This document shows positions 9,401-16,452 of a stretch of 64,000 nt of DNA, in pieces. The notes below the pieces were generated by a model. It was not told the origin of the DNA and ran no database searches. It saw only the letters and a list, made by a program, of their open reading frames with translations. A program made the translations under genes and the position numbers. Every line of letters begins with the position of its first letter. The first letter of the stretch is position 1. Source of the DNA: Desulforegulaceae bacterium (lineage in GTDB: Bacteria; Desulfobacterota; Desulfobacteria; Desulfobacterales; JACKCP01); assembly GCA_034006035.1 (NCBI GenBank), contig JAVETN010000013.1, positions 1 through 64,000 of the forward strand, read 5' to 3'.

Positions 9401-9546
9401 TGAAGCTTGCTGTAGGGCTGGAAAGACTGGCACCTTTGGCTGTTGTTGCAGTGGGTGGGCTTGTTGTTTCCACTTTTCTTACTCTTTTTTTTATCCCTCT
9501 TTTTTATTATATAGCCGATGATTTACTGAACTTTTTTAAGAAATAA
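6454..9546 (+). CDS. RND-family efflux pump (AcrB/HAE-type)
   Basis: A 1030-residue inner-membrane proton-driven exporter of the AcrB/MexB superfamily. It has the internal duplication of the family: a membrane helix at each half start, two large periplasmic loops and the helix clusters around residues 335-480 and 865-1020. The paired proton-relay aspartates of helix TM4 are kept (GLLVDDTVVVAEN). In TM10 the position of the AcrB lysine (K940) appears to be asparagine (GIVVNNSILLLDF), which is also seen in other branches of the superfamily. Start ATG 6454 or 6457. It is co-transcribed with the siroheme protein and the adaptor under an FNR-type box, so its substrate may be linked to reactive nitrogen or redox stress; that is inference. 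Confidence 0.92.
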   Translation: MMDFFKQYQNYPHFMISVFCIVMILGFTGFKKLPLNLFPDADYPGASVVVIWPNALADDIESRVAKKIETALKSIDMARDITTISKDGSCVVNIEFEYGKNASLGASEVSNEINKISSQFPAGVLPAKIFKITSASAPVAVLGVSPKNSSLGLDGIRQICDNDIKEYLLNASLVSDVEVFGGQIPEVQILADPLKMEEYNLSLNEVILALSQNNLNIPGGIIRTDSQEISVSLIGEKTRIDLIKDISVKVTDSGETIYLSEIAKVKMGESFKTYFYHGNFKKAVAINILRAENSNTYEAYKQIKEILPKLQKSYPDFNIEITDTPGEIIELSVSNMINALKSSILLTGIVIFIFLAGTRPTFLTLISIPITFLLTFAGMYFFDIELNIVTLTGIILAVGLLVDDTVVVAENIDRHLREYKKPAVKASVDGLKEVFLADFSGTMTTIAVLIPVMFVGGYTQQILRPLAIVLTMALFSSFIVSVTLIPLLFPYFKKETKIEKLISNTMEKLSSFIVSPCIKFFDFIFKKSVNKKYFFIIPMIFVLVISLRQIPLAGRNLMPPMDTGIVIIDFKTWPGTPIDKTEEKAFEIQEILKKIEGVKRVSVLGGSEPGKISFGSKRTTNEAKITIALVDRFQRDKSIWDIKKDLRKSLGQIQGIKNFEVYEYGATPLSSISAPIDLMITGKDPDILDKYAEIVEKKLKKVKGITDVSRSWNKDKPEIMIIPDFEKLKRLGITPLDLGKYLNASSTGIDASFFNVKNTQGFFLNLRFGQAEQEIINFLKNLSVKTNKGFLPLIELAEFKTEFKRETNTRKNFENSVNIKGFRDLAPISFIQKDLDKIINELSLSHGYEIFQEGEKKAMDQSFGGLKSAILLSIVLVYFFLVISNKSFVLPFVIMLSIPFAMIGAVWAILLSGESLCMPAFMGLILLSGIVVNNSILLLDFISEQRKKGASRFGAVTMSIKKRTRPVLMTAASTIAGMLPVAMKLAVGLERLAPLAVVAVGGLVVSTFLTLFFIPLFYYIADDLLNFFKK

Positions 9547-9646
9547 GTCATTATCACAGGGATTGGAAGTGTTTTAAGTTAGGACTTTCAAACAATTATT
9601 AAGATTTCTATTTGACTGAAAGTTTTAAATAAAAGTTGAAAACTGA

Positions 9647-9685
9647 TTGAGATTGCTCAAGGATTTTGTTATTCTCATTTATACT
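9647..9685 (+). promoter_or_regulatory. CRP/FNR-like dyad upstream of the multiheme cytochrome operon
   Basis: A perfect dyad TTGAG-ATTG-CTCAA at 9647-9660 has the half-site layout of an FNR-family operator, but with G/C instead of T/A at the fifth position. A -10-like TATACT is at 9680-9685, 26.5 bp from the centre, three bases closer than in the three perfect-box promoters. It may bind the same or a related regulator. Confidence 0.45.
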
Positions 9686-9730
9686 TACTAAACTTCGTTT
9701 TTTGTGAACAAAAAATCAAAGGTGAATTTA

Positions 9731-10264
9731 TTGAAAAAGAAAAAGGTAATCACCATATCTTTTCTTCTTTTCGGGCTGGCCGTTTTTATAGGTTTTCTTT
9801 TGACAGCTTTTACCTACAAGGTAATGACCATTACATCCACACCTGGATTTTGTGCGTCTTGCCATGAAATTGAAGCTGCTGTTCAAACCTGGAGAACTTC
9901 AACCCATGCCTCCAATGACAAGGGACTTCGTGCAACCTGCATGGATTGTCATCTTCCCAAGGCTGAAAACACAATTGAATTTTTTTATTTAAAGTCAAAG
10001 CATGGTCTGAAAGACGTTTTTGCACACTTTTTTTTCAAAGAATATAATACAGAAAAAATGCAAAATAAAGTTCATCAGGAAATGGAAAACAAAACTTGCA
10101 TGAATTGTCATTCAAACCTTTTGTATATCCAAACAGACAGAGGTGCCATGAAGGCCCACAGGGAAGCAATATATTCAGAACCTCAAAGAAGCTGTATGGA
10201 ATGCCATGCTCCTCTGGTTCACATAAAAAAGGAAACTTATTCAGCAGGAATAACGCTGAATTAA
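9731..10264 (+). CDS. NapC/NirT/NrfH-family tetraheme cytochrome c (quinol dehydrogenase)
   Basis: A membrane-anchored tetraheme cytochrome of about 177 residues that should take electrons from the quinol pool and hand them to a periplasmic reductase, here the octaheme protein 36 bases downstream. One N-terminal membrane helix (ITISFLLFGLAVFIGFLLTAF) is followed by four CXXCH motifs: CASCH, CMDCH, CMNCH and CMECH. After the first motif the sequence is EIE; the residue two after the heme histidine, a methionine in NrfH, is isoleucine. An in-frame GTG at 9704 lacks any Shine-Dalgarno sequence. TTG 9731 is preferred because AAAGGTGA lies five bases upstream. NrfH was considered as the name, but the partner is not an NrfA. 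Confidence 0.85.
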   Translation: MKKKKVITISFLLFGLAVFIGFLLTAFTYKVMTITSTPGFCASCHEIEAAVQTWRTSTHASNDKGLRATCMDCHLPKAENTIEFFYLKSKHGLKDVFAHFFFKEYNTEKMQNKVHQEMENKTCMNCHSNLLYIQTDRGAMKAHREAIYSEPQRSCMECHAPLVHIKKETYSAGITLN

Positions 10265-10300
10265 ACTATACCGAGGGATAACAAGGAGAAGGAGTATTGT

Positions 10301-11683
10301 ATGAAACTAAAATCAATATCAGCGTTTATAATTTTGATTTTTATTTTTGGGCTGGCTTATGCAGGTGTTGCAAACTACTCCAAGCCCAAGGTTATGAATG
10401 TTGAAAGAGCTATGCCTGAAGAAGCAAAAGCCTGTATTGAATGTCATAGTGAGCTTAACCCCGGACTTGTAGCAGACTGGGCAATGAGCAGACATGCTCA
10501 CGCAGGAATTACTTGTTATGATTGTCACAGGGCTGAGCCCGGCGACAATGATATTAACAAAGCCCATAGAAAAGAATATAATAACAAGGATCTTCCCTAT
10601 GGTGATTCAAAATATTATGTTCCCATCTCAACCATAGTTTCTCCAAAAGACTGCTCGCGATGCCATGCCCAGGAAGCAGAAGAATATGCAAAAAGTAAAC
10701 ATGCAAATACACTTGAAATTATATGGAAAATAGATCCATGGCTCAATGACGGAATGAACTCTGAACTTGAAAGAGAGTCGGGCTGTTATTATTGTCATGG
10801 AACTGTAGTAGAAATGGAAAAAGACGGTTCGTTTAAAGAAGGTTCCTGGCCCAATGTTGGTGTAGGTCGTCTTAACCCGGACGGAAGCCTTGGAAGCTGT
10901 ACAAGCTGCCACACAAGGCATAGATTTTCAATTGGAGAAGCAAGAAAGCCTGAAGCCTGCGGTCAATGTCACCTTGGCCCGGATCATCCCCAGATTGAAA
11001 TTTTCAATGAATCAAAACACGGTGATATTTACCATACTTTTAAAGATGAGTATAATTGGGACTCAGCTCCTGGAACCTGGTCTCCAGGTGTTGATTATAG
11101 AGGACCTACCTGTGCCACATGTCATATGTCAGGGGTAAAAGGAGTGAATACCAGTCATGATGTTACAGAAAGACTTTCCTGGGAACTTCAGTCTGCTTTG
11201 ACAATCCGTCCTGAAAATTTTGAACCTTTTCCTGCTGATACAAACTGGAAAGAGGAAAGAGCTAAAATGGCTCTTGTTTGTCAGCAATGTCACTCAAAAT
11301 CATGGACAGATGAGCATTATAGAAAAACAGACAATGTAATTAAAGAATACAATGAGGTTTATTATAAGCCTGCCAAGGAAATGCTTGATAAATTATATGC
11401 AGAAGGAAAGCTTGATGATTCAAGGATGTTTGATGAGCCATTAGAAATTGAGTTTTATGAGCTTTGGCATCATGAAGGAAGAAGAGCAAGAATGGGAACA
11501 GCCATGATGGCTCCTGATTATGCCTGGTGGCATGGATTTTATGAGTGCAAGAAAAGATTTAATCATTTCATGCATGAAGCCCAGCTTCTTTTAGACGGTA
11601 AAATAGATTCCAAAAAAGCAAAGAACTATCCTAATGCAACTGGTTCAAGAACAAAACCTGAAGCTCTTAAGTATAAAAAGTAG
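10301..11683 (+). CDS. Octaheme cytochrome c of the hydroxylamine oxidoreductase (HAO) family
   Basis: A secreted 460-residue protein with a signal peptide (cleavage near residue 21) and exactly eight CXXCH motifs, starting at residues 45, 72, 118, 162, 200, 220, 271 and 327. The segment around hemes 5-6 (CHTRHRFSIGEARKPEACGQ) is typical of HAO homologues. By analogy the fourth motif (CYYCH, 162-166) is the active-site heme. The C-terminal helical part contains MMAPDYAWWHGFYE (about residues 402-415). Family members that keep the heme-crosslinking tyrosine oxidise hydroxylamine, and those lacking it reduce nitrite or hydroxylamine. Which type this is needs an alignment. The quinol-linked partner upstream and hybrid cluster protein downstream favour the reductive direction (nitrite to hydroxylamine or ammonium). 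NrfA is excluded: no CXXCK motif and eight hemes, not five. Confidence 0.85.
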   Translation: MKLKSISAFIILIFIFGLAYAGVANYSKPKVMNVERAMPEEAKACIECHSELNPGLVADWAMSRHAHAGITCYDCHRAEPGDNDINKAHRKEYNNKDLPYGDSKYYVPISTIVSPKDCSRCHAQEAEEYAKSKHANTLEIIWKIDPWLNDGMNSELERESGCYYCHGTVVEMEKDGSFKEGSWPNVGVGRLNPDGSLGSCTSCHTRHRFSIGEARKPEACGQCHLGPDHPQIEIFNESKHGDIYHTFKDEYNWDSAPGTWSPGVDYRGPTCATCHMSGVKGVNTSHDVTERLSWELQSALTIRPENFEPFPADTNWKEERAKMALVCQQCHSKSWTDEHYRKTDNVIKEYNEVYYKPAKEMLDKLYAEGKLDDSRMFDEPLEIEFYELWHHEGRRARMGTAMMAPDYAWWHGFYECKKRFNHFMHEAQLLLDGKIDSKKAKNYPNATGSRTKPEALKYKK

Positions 11684-11702
11684 AAAAATATAACAAATCA
11701 AG

Positions 11703-11726
11703 AAACCGGGCAAAAAAGTCCGGTTT
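11703..11726 (+). terminator. Terminator of the cytochrome operon
   Basis: Arms AAACCGG (11703-11709) and CCGGTTT (11720-11726) are followed by a T run whose end forms the first two bases of the FNR-type box at 11728. Confidence 0.75.
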
Positions 11727-11727
11727 T

Positions 11728-11769
11728 TTGATTTAGATCAAAGATATATATCTTAATCTCTGCAATTAT
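11728..11769 (+). promoter_or_regulatory. FNR/HcpR-type promoter of hcp
   Basis: Perfect dyad TTGAT-TTAG-ATCAA at 11728-11741 (centre 11734.5), with a -10-like AATTAT at 11764-11769, again 29.5 bp downstream. Predicted transcription start is near 11776. hcp genes are classical targets of FNR/HcpR-type regulators. Confidence 0.7.
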
Positions 11770-11884
11770 CAGTTCAAAACAATGAAATTAATAATTTATA
11801 AATAAGGAACTGATAATGATTTTTAAAAAACTTTTCAAAAGTAAAAAGAATTCAATCCCAAAATCAACAAAGGAGGTTTTGCCC

Positions 11885-13492
11885 ATGTTTTGTTTTCAAT
11901 GTCAGGAAACTGCAAAAAATCAGGGTTGTACAAAAAGAGGAGTATGTGGAAAATCAAATGACACTTCAAATCTTCAGGATCTTCTCATTCACAGCGTAAG
12001 AGGTATGTGCGTAGTTGGATCAAAAGCTGAGCTTAAAGGCGACAAACTGAATGATTGTGCAGGATTTGCTGCAAAAGCTATGTTTTCAACAATAACAAAT
12101 GCAAATTTTGATAATGATAAGATTAATGCTCTTACCAAGGAAGCTATTTCAAGAAGAGATGCTTTAATTAAAGACTTTGAAATTAAAGGTGATTTGCCTG
12201 AGTCTGCCAAATTCAGCGAAATTACAGATGAAAAAGCTGCAACTTCAGGAATTCTTTCAGAGGAAAATCCTGATATCAGATCTTTAAGAGAAACTATTAC
12301 CATAGGTTTAAAGGGGATCTGTGCCTATTATGAGCATGCCAATATTTTAGGATATTTTGATGAAGAGATTTCAAAGTTCATCATTGATTGTCTTTCTGCA
12401 ACAGAGGTTGAAAAAGACGGAGACAAACTTCTTCAATGGCTTTTGAAAACAGGAGAGTTTGCAGTAACTACAATGGCAATCCTTGATAAAGCAAATACTG
12501 AAACCTATGGAAATCCTGAGATTACCCAGGTAAATATAGGAGCTGGGAAAAATCCTGGGATTTTAATAAGTGGCCATGATCTTAAAGATATGGAAAATTT
12601 GCTTAAGCAGACCGAAGGTACAGGAGTTGATGTTTATACCCATGGTGAAATGCTTCCAGCAAACTATTATCCTGCTTTTAAAAAGTATGAGCACTTTGTT
12701 GGAAATTATGGGAATGCATGGTGGAAGCAAAACGAAGAATTTGAGTCTTTTAACGGTGCAATTCTTATGACCACAAATTGTATAATCCCTGTTAAGGATT
12801 CCTATAAAGACAGAATTTTTACCACAGGAATGACAGGTTATCCAGGACTTGTTCATATTGAAAAATCTGAGGGCAAAGAAAAAGATTTTTCAGCGGTAAT
12901 TGAATGTGCAAAAAAATGCAAGCCTCCTGTTGAAATTGAAACAGGAACTATTACAGGCGGTTTTGGCCATCACCAGACTCTTGCACTGGCAGACAAAATT
13001 GTTGAAGCTGTAAAATCAGGTGCAATTAAAAAGTTTGTTATCATGGCAGGATGTGACGGAAGAATGAAGTCCAGGGAATATTTTACTGATATGGCAAAAG
13101 CTCTTCCCAAAGACACTGTAATTCTTACAGCAGGATGTGCTAAGTACAGATATAACAAGCTTAATCTCGGCGATATAGGCGGAATTCCAAGGGTTCTTGA
13201 TGCAGGACAGTGTAATGACTCATATTCCCTTGCTGTGATAGCTCTTAAACTAAAAGAAGTATTTGGAGCAGAAGACATAAATGATCTTCCAATTGATTAT
13301 GCAATTGGATGGTATGAGCAAAAAGCTGTAACAGTTCTTCTTGCACTTCTTCATCTTGGATTCAAGGGTGTAAGAATAGGGCCCACACTTCCCGGATTTT
13401 TGTCTGAAAATGTTGCAAAAACTCTTATTGATACTTTTGGCCTTAAAAAAACTACAGATGTTGAAACAGACCTTAAAGATATCATGGGATAA
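11885..13492 (+). CDS. hcp: Hybrid cluster protein (hydroxylamine / NO reductase)
   Basis: A cytoplasmic Fe-S enzyme of 535 residues carrying a cubane and the hybrid [4Fe-2O-2S] cluster. Family members reduce hydroxylamine to ammonium in vitro and act on NO in vivo. The N-terminus [15 protein letters not shown] carries the class I pattern C3-X2-C6-X8-C15-X5-C21. Hybrid-cluster ligands are expected in the GGVFG/H and CAGCDGR-like segments (here [19 protein letters not shown] and TAGCAKY). An in-frame ATG at 11816 with AAGGAA upstream would add 23 residues. ATG 11885 is preferred because AGGAGG precedes it by eight bases and the family starts at this methionine. Both lie downstream of the predicted transcription start, so a short upstream leader is possible. 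No hcr (NADH oxidoreductase) gene is adjacent. Confidence 0.95.
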   Translation: MFCFQCQETAKNQGCTKRGVCGKSNDTSNLQDLLIHSVRGMCVVGSKAELKGDKLNDCAGFAAKAMFSTITNANFDNDKINALTKEAISRRDALIKDFEIKGDLPESAKFSEITDEKAATSGILSEENPDIRSLRETITIGLKGICAYYEHANILGYFDEEISKFIIDCLSATEVEKDGDKLLQWLLKTGEFAVTTMAILDKANTETYGNPEITQVNIGAGKNPGILISGHDLKDMENLLKQTEGTGVDVYTHGEMLPANYYPAFKKYEHFVGNYGNAWWKQNEEFESFNGAILMTTNCIIPVKDSYKDRIFTTGMTGYPGLVHIEKSEGKEKDFSAVIECAKKCKPPVEIETGTITGGFGHHQTLALADKIVEAVKSGAIKKFVIMAGCDGRMKSREYFTDMAKALPKDTVILTAGCAKYRYNKLNLGDIGGIPRVLDAGQCNDSYSLAVIALKLKEVFGAEDINDLPIDYAIGWYEQKAVTVLLALLHLGFKGVRIGPTLPGFLSENVAKTLIDTFGLKKTTDVETDLKDIMG

Positions 13493-13519
13493 ATAAAGTT
13501 TTATAAATATAGCAGTAAA

Positions 13520-13551
13520 AAAATCACACCGGATTTTTCCGGTGTGATTTT
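13520..13551 (+). terminator. Terminator of hcp
   Basis: 14-bp perfect stem (13520-13533 with 13538-13551, core ATCACACCGGA), 4-base loop, followed by TGTTTTTTCT. Confidence 0.9.
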
Positions 13552-13805
13552 GTTTTTTCTAAACTATAGAGTTGGGTTGTTTGTTTAGTCAGAATAAGAT
13601 TTAAGTGTTTGCTGCTTTTCCAGGCTTGGTTCAGCCTTAGTGTTTATTTTAAAGCCCTGTTGCAGATTGTATTTTTTGATAAGATTATGGTATGATTAAA
13701 GACTTGGCAACAGGGAGTTGCAGTAATTCTTTCTAGTGATTAGATTGGAAAAGACTAAAGAGTTGAAAAATTTAAAATCTGCAAACTATAACTAAAGGAG
13801 ATAAA
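13552..13805 (+). other. Intergenic region with nested inverted repeats upstream of the DHOD-like gene
   Basis: About 250 bases without a gene. Arms AGGCT/AGCCT (13622-13626, 13633-13637) form a small hairpin. A 9-bp inverted repeat CCCTGTTGC (13655-13663) / GCAACAGGG (13707-13715) spans a 43-base loop. This could be a structured leader, but no known riboswitch is recognisable. AAAGGAGAT at 13795-13803 is the ribosome binding site of the next gene. Confidence 0.4.
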
Positions 13806-14831
13806 ATGGATCTTTCAACCAATTATATGGGGCTTAACTTAAAAAGTCCTGTAATAGCAGGAAGCTCAGGGCTTACAGGTTCTGTTGAAAATGTTAAAAA
13901 ATTTGCTTCAAACGGTGCAGGTGCTGTTGTATTAAAATCAATTTTTGAAGAAGAAGTAAGGTATGAATATGCTGATTTTTTAGAAACTGCCAAAAAAAAA
14001 TGGGGTGATCCTAAATATTTTGATTATGAAGGTCAAAGAAACCCCATTGAATATTATGATTATCTTATCCGCGAAGAAAATCTAAAAAAATACACTGAAT
14101 TGATAGAAAATTGTAAATCAGAAACAGATATTCCCATAATAGCAAGTATAAACTGTTTTTTTTATTCAGTTGAATGGCTTGCTTATGCCTCAAACCTTGA
14201 GCAGGCAGGTGCTGACGCACTTGAGCTTAATATGTTTTTCCCTCCTACAGATTTTAAACATACAAAGCAGGAAAAAGAAGATCTTTATTTTAAAATTATT
14301 GATGAGGTTACCAAGGTAATATCAATTCCTGTTGCATTGAAAATCAGTCCTTATTTTACAGATCTAGGGCCTATGATTCAGAAATTGTCTCAAACAAAGA
14401 TTAAAGGACTTGTTTTATTTAACAGATTTTTCAGTCCTGATTTTGATATTGAAAAGCTTGAAGTAAAACCTTCTTTTATGATGAGTACCCCTGCTGAGCT
14501 TGCTTTATCCCTTCGCTGGGTGGCATTTATGGCAAACAAAGTTGATTGTGATCTTTCGGCTTCTACAGGTGTTCATGATTCCGATGCTCTTATTAAGCAG
14601 CTTCTTGCCGGAGCAAGCAGTGTTCAGACTGTTTCAGCTCTTTATAAAAACGGAGCAGGCTATATAAAAGAAATGATTGACGGACTTGAAAAATGGATGA
14701 CTTCCAAAAAGTTTACAAGTATTTCTGATTTTAAAGGAAAGTTAAGCCAGGAAAAAAGTTCTGATCCCGCTGTTTATGAACGTGCTCAGTTTATGCGCTA
14801 TTTTGGGGGAAAGAAAAATATCATTCTTTAA
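13806..14831 (+). CDS. Dihydroorotate dehydrogenase-like flavoprotein
   Basis: A 341-residue TIM-barrel flavoprotein of the DHOD class I-like family. The N-terminus (MDLSTNYMGLNLKSPVIAGS) is the canonical start of the family, and an FMN-binding barrel follows (SINCFFYSVEWLAYAS, ALELNMFFPP, VALKISPYFTD, LSASTGVHDS, AGASSVQTVSALY). No other pyrimidine gene is nearby, and such DHOD-like proteins often act on other substrates, so the reaction is unassigned. ATG 13806 has a strong Shine-Dalgarno sequence. It stands alone between the hcp terminator and its own hairpin, and carries no FNR-type box. Confidence 0.8.
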   Translation: MDLSTNYMGLNLKSPVIAGSSGLTGSVENVKKFASNGAGAVVLKSIFEEEVRYEYADFLETAKKKWGDPKYFDYEGQRNPIEYYDYLIREENLKKYTELIENCKSETDIPIIASINCFFYSVEWLAYASNLEQAGADALELNMFFPPTDFKHTKQEKEDLYFKIIDEVTKVISIPVALKISPYFTDLGPMIQKLSQTKIKGLVLFNRFFSPDFDIEKLEVKPSFMMSTPAELALSLRWVAFMANKVDCDLSASTGVHDSDALIKQLLAGASSVQTVSALYKNGAGYIKEMIDGLEKWMTSKKFTSISDFKGKLSQEKSSDPAVYERAQFMRYFGGKKNIIL

Positions 14832-14860
14832 ATTTTTATCTGAATATTTAAAATAAAAAA

Positions 14861-14911
14861 ATGCCTGAGTGATCTTGGAATCACAAATAAAACCAGGATT
14901 TACTCAGGCAT
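14861..14911 (+). terminator. Branched hairpin downstream of the DHOD-like gene
   Basis: Arms ATGCCTGAGT (14861-14870) and ACTCAGGCAT (14902-14911), with a smaller inner GTGAT/ATCAC pair. No strong T run follows, so termination is likely but not certain. Confidence 0.55.
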
Positions 14912-15187
14912 AAAAGTTGTTCTTATCCTGTTTCTTTTGTTTTTCTAAATACAAACCATTAAAGATAAAGCTTCAGGCTGTTTTCCTCCATTTGCATATA
15001 AAAAAGATTTAATCGTAAACCATGGTTTAATTCTTAGATTGTTGTTTTATTTATCAATCATTCTAAATTCGGGACTATTAAATTTGTACAAATTTAGAAA
15101 AAAGATTGATATATTTGATCTGGATCAAAGAAAAAATAAATTAAGAGCTGTATTATGAGATAAAACACTAATAAGGAGGTAGTAAAG
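14912..15187 (+). promoter_or_regulatory. Cupin promoter region with two long palindromes and an FNR-type box
   Basis: This gene-free stretch holds a 14-bp palindrome TAAACCATGGTTTA (15016-15029), an 18-bp perfect palindrome TAAATTTGTACAAATTTA (15079-15096) and then the perfect FNR-type dyad TTGAT-CTGG-ATCAA (15115-15128, centre 15121.5). A -10 TATTAT lies at 15151-15156, 29.5 bp from that centre. The 18-bp palindrome lies 25 bp upstream of the FNR-type centre-left half and could bind a second regulator. AAGGAGGT (15173-15180) is the ribosome binding site. Confidence 0.65.
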
Positions 15188-15502
15188 ATGGCAATAAAAA
15201 ATATTTTAAACAATGGTTTTTCAGAGAAGAGTTTGAAGATGACTCTTGTTCATGAATCAGAAAGTTTTAAAATTGTAAATTTTAATTTTAAAGAAGGTCA
15301 GTCTCTTCCTGTTCATTCCCATGATATTGATGGGGAAGCTTCGATTACAATTCTTGAAGGAGAGGGGAAGTTTCTTGGAGCCGACGGGGTGGAAATTCCT
15401 GGGAAAAAAGGTGATATGCTTATTACCCAAATAAGAGAACCCCATGGAATCAGGGCTGATACTGAAATGAAGGTTCTTGTAGTAATAGCTCCTCCAATTT
15501 GA
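15188..15502 (+). CDS. Small cupin-domain protein
   Basis: A 104-residue single-domain cupin (beta-barrel) with metal-binding motif 1 (HSHDIDGEASITILEGEG, histidines about residues 43 and 45 and a glutamate at 49) and motif 2 (PHGIRADTEMKVLVV). Small cupins of this size bind a transition metal or small ligand; the reaction is unknown. It is monocistronic between its own promoter and terminator, and its FNR-type box matches that of hcp and the siroheme operon, which points to a role in the same stress response. The ribosome binding site is close to consensus, suggesting high expression. Confidence 0.8.
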   Translation: MAIKNILNNGFSEKSLKMTLVHESESFKIVNFNFKEGQSLPVHSHDIDGEASITILEGEGKFLGADGVEIPGKKGDMLITQIREPHGIRADTEMKVLVVIAPPI

Positions 15503-15513
15503 TGAAATTAACC

Positions 15514-15540
15514 TGCCGGGTATTTTTATTTAGCCCGGCA
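15514..15540 (+). terminator. Terminator of the cupin gene
   Basis: Arms TGCCGGG (15514-15520) and CCCGGCA (15534-15540), followed by a T-rich stretch. Confidence 0.8.
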
Positions 15541-15602
15541 TTAAGTTTTATTTTTCTTTTCCAAGGATCAGCTCTACCCATTGCCCACATCTTTTTTGCT
15601 AA

Positions 15603-15624
15603 TTCCCAAGTTCTGGCTTGGGAA
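15603..15624. repeat. Small palindromic element (TTCCCAAG/CTTGGGAA)
   Basis: An 8-bp perfect stem with a 6-base loop between the convergent cupin and DsbA-like genes. It resembles the CCAAG...CTTGG-centred hairpins at 52198 and 53788 and may belong to a REP-like family. Confidence 0.4.
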
Positions 15625-15652
15625 CCTAAGACTCTGAAATGATAAATAAAAT

Positions 15653-16309
15653 TTAAAGTACAGGAAGAATATCACCTGCACTGAGTTTTCCCTGAAGCCA
15701 GGATTCAATCTGAACCTTTAAAAGAGAGTATTTTCTAAATCCCTGATTTAAAACTTTAGTACCAGACTCATCTTGAAGAACAAGAGAGGGAAAAGCTCTT
15801 ACACCAAGCTCTTTTGCTTTTTCAATGTCTTTTACTGCAAGTTCTTTGGTAACAGGATCATTAAATTTTGATGAAAAATAATTTTTGTCAATCCCAATTT
15901 CTACAGCAAGTTTTAAAAGAGTTTCAAATTCAAAGATATTTTCAAGTTTTTCATAAAAAGCTATGTGCATATTTTTGTAAAATTTATATGCAAGCTCTTC
16001 GTCTTGTAATTTTATAGCCTGAAATCCTATACATCCAGGGTCTGAAATATAAGGTGTTTCTCTTGCTTCTTCAATATTTACAGAAGCTTTGATATGCTTA
16101 CCTGTTTTTGTTTCAACTTCTTTCCAGTTTTTCTTAAGAAGTCTTTTTAAGGCACGATCTAAAACTATTTCCCTTTCAAAAACAAGGCCTCCCATTAAAT
16201 ATGAAAAGCTCAAATCTTTTGAAAACTCTTTTTTTATTTCTTCAAAAATATCTGTAAATGCATAGCACCAGGAACACACAGGATCTCCAACGTAAAAAAT
16301 CTTTTTCAT
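15653..16309 (-). CDS. DsbA-family thioredoxin-fold protein (FrnE-like)
   Basis: A 218-residue protein with an N-terminal CSWC redox motif (residues 12-15) in a thioredoxin fold, a helical insertion and a C-terminal cis-proline segment (GVRAFPSLVLQ). There is no signal peptide, so it is cytoplasmic, like the FrnE/DsbA-like group, rather than a periplasmic disulfide oxidase. GGGAGAT precedes the ATG. It is the only gene between the cupin and the pst operon, on the minus strand. Confidence 0.8.
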   Translation of the reverse strand: MKKIFYVGDPVCSWCYAFTDIFEEIKKEFSKDLSFSYLMGGLVFEREIVLDRALKRLLKKNWKEVETKTGKHIKASVNIEEARETPYISDPGCIGFQAIKLQDEELAYKFYKNMHIAFYEKLENIFEFETLLKLAVEIGIDKNYFSSKFNDPVTKELAVKDIEKAKELGVRAFPSLVLQDESGTKVLNQGFRKYSLLKVQIESWLQGKLSAGDILPVL

Positions 16310-16452
16310 TTTATCTCCCTGATAAATGACAAGGTTTTGTTTAATTTAAATTGCACACTTTAAATTGAAAATTTCATAAATTAATTTAAATATATAGAAA
16401 AAATATATTTAATTCAGGTTGAATATCTAATTGTCATAAAATTTACTTTTTA

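Noticed and set aside
10301-11683. Octaheme protein as NrfA nitrite reductase
   Set aside because: It has eight CXXCH motifs and no CXXCK heme site; NrfA has five hemes with CXXCK at the active site. The segment around hemes 5-6 matches the HAO family.
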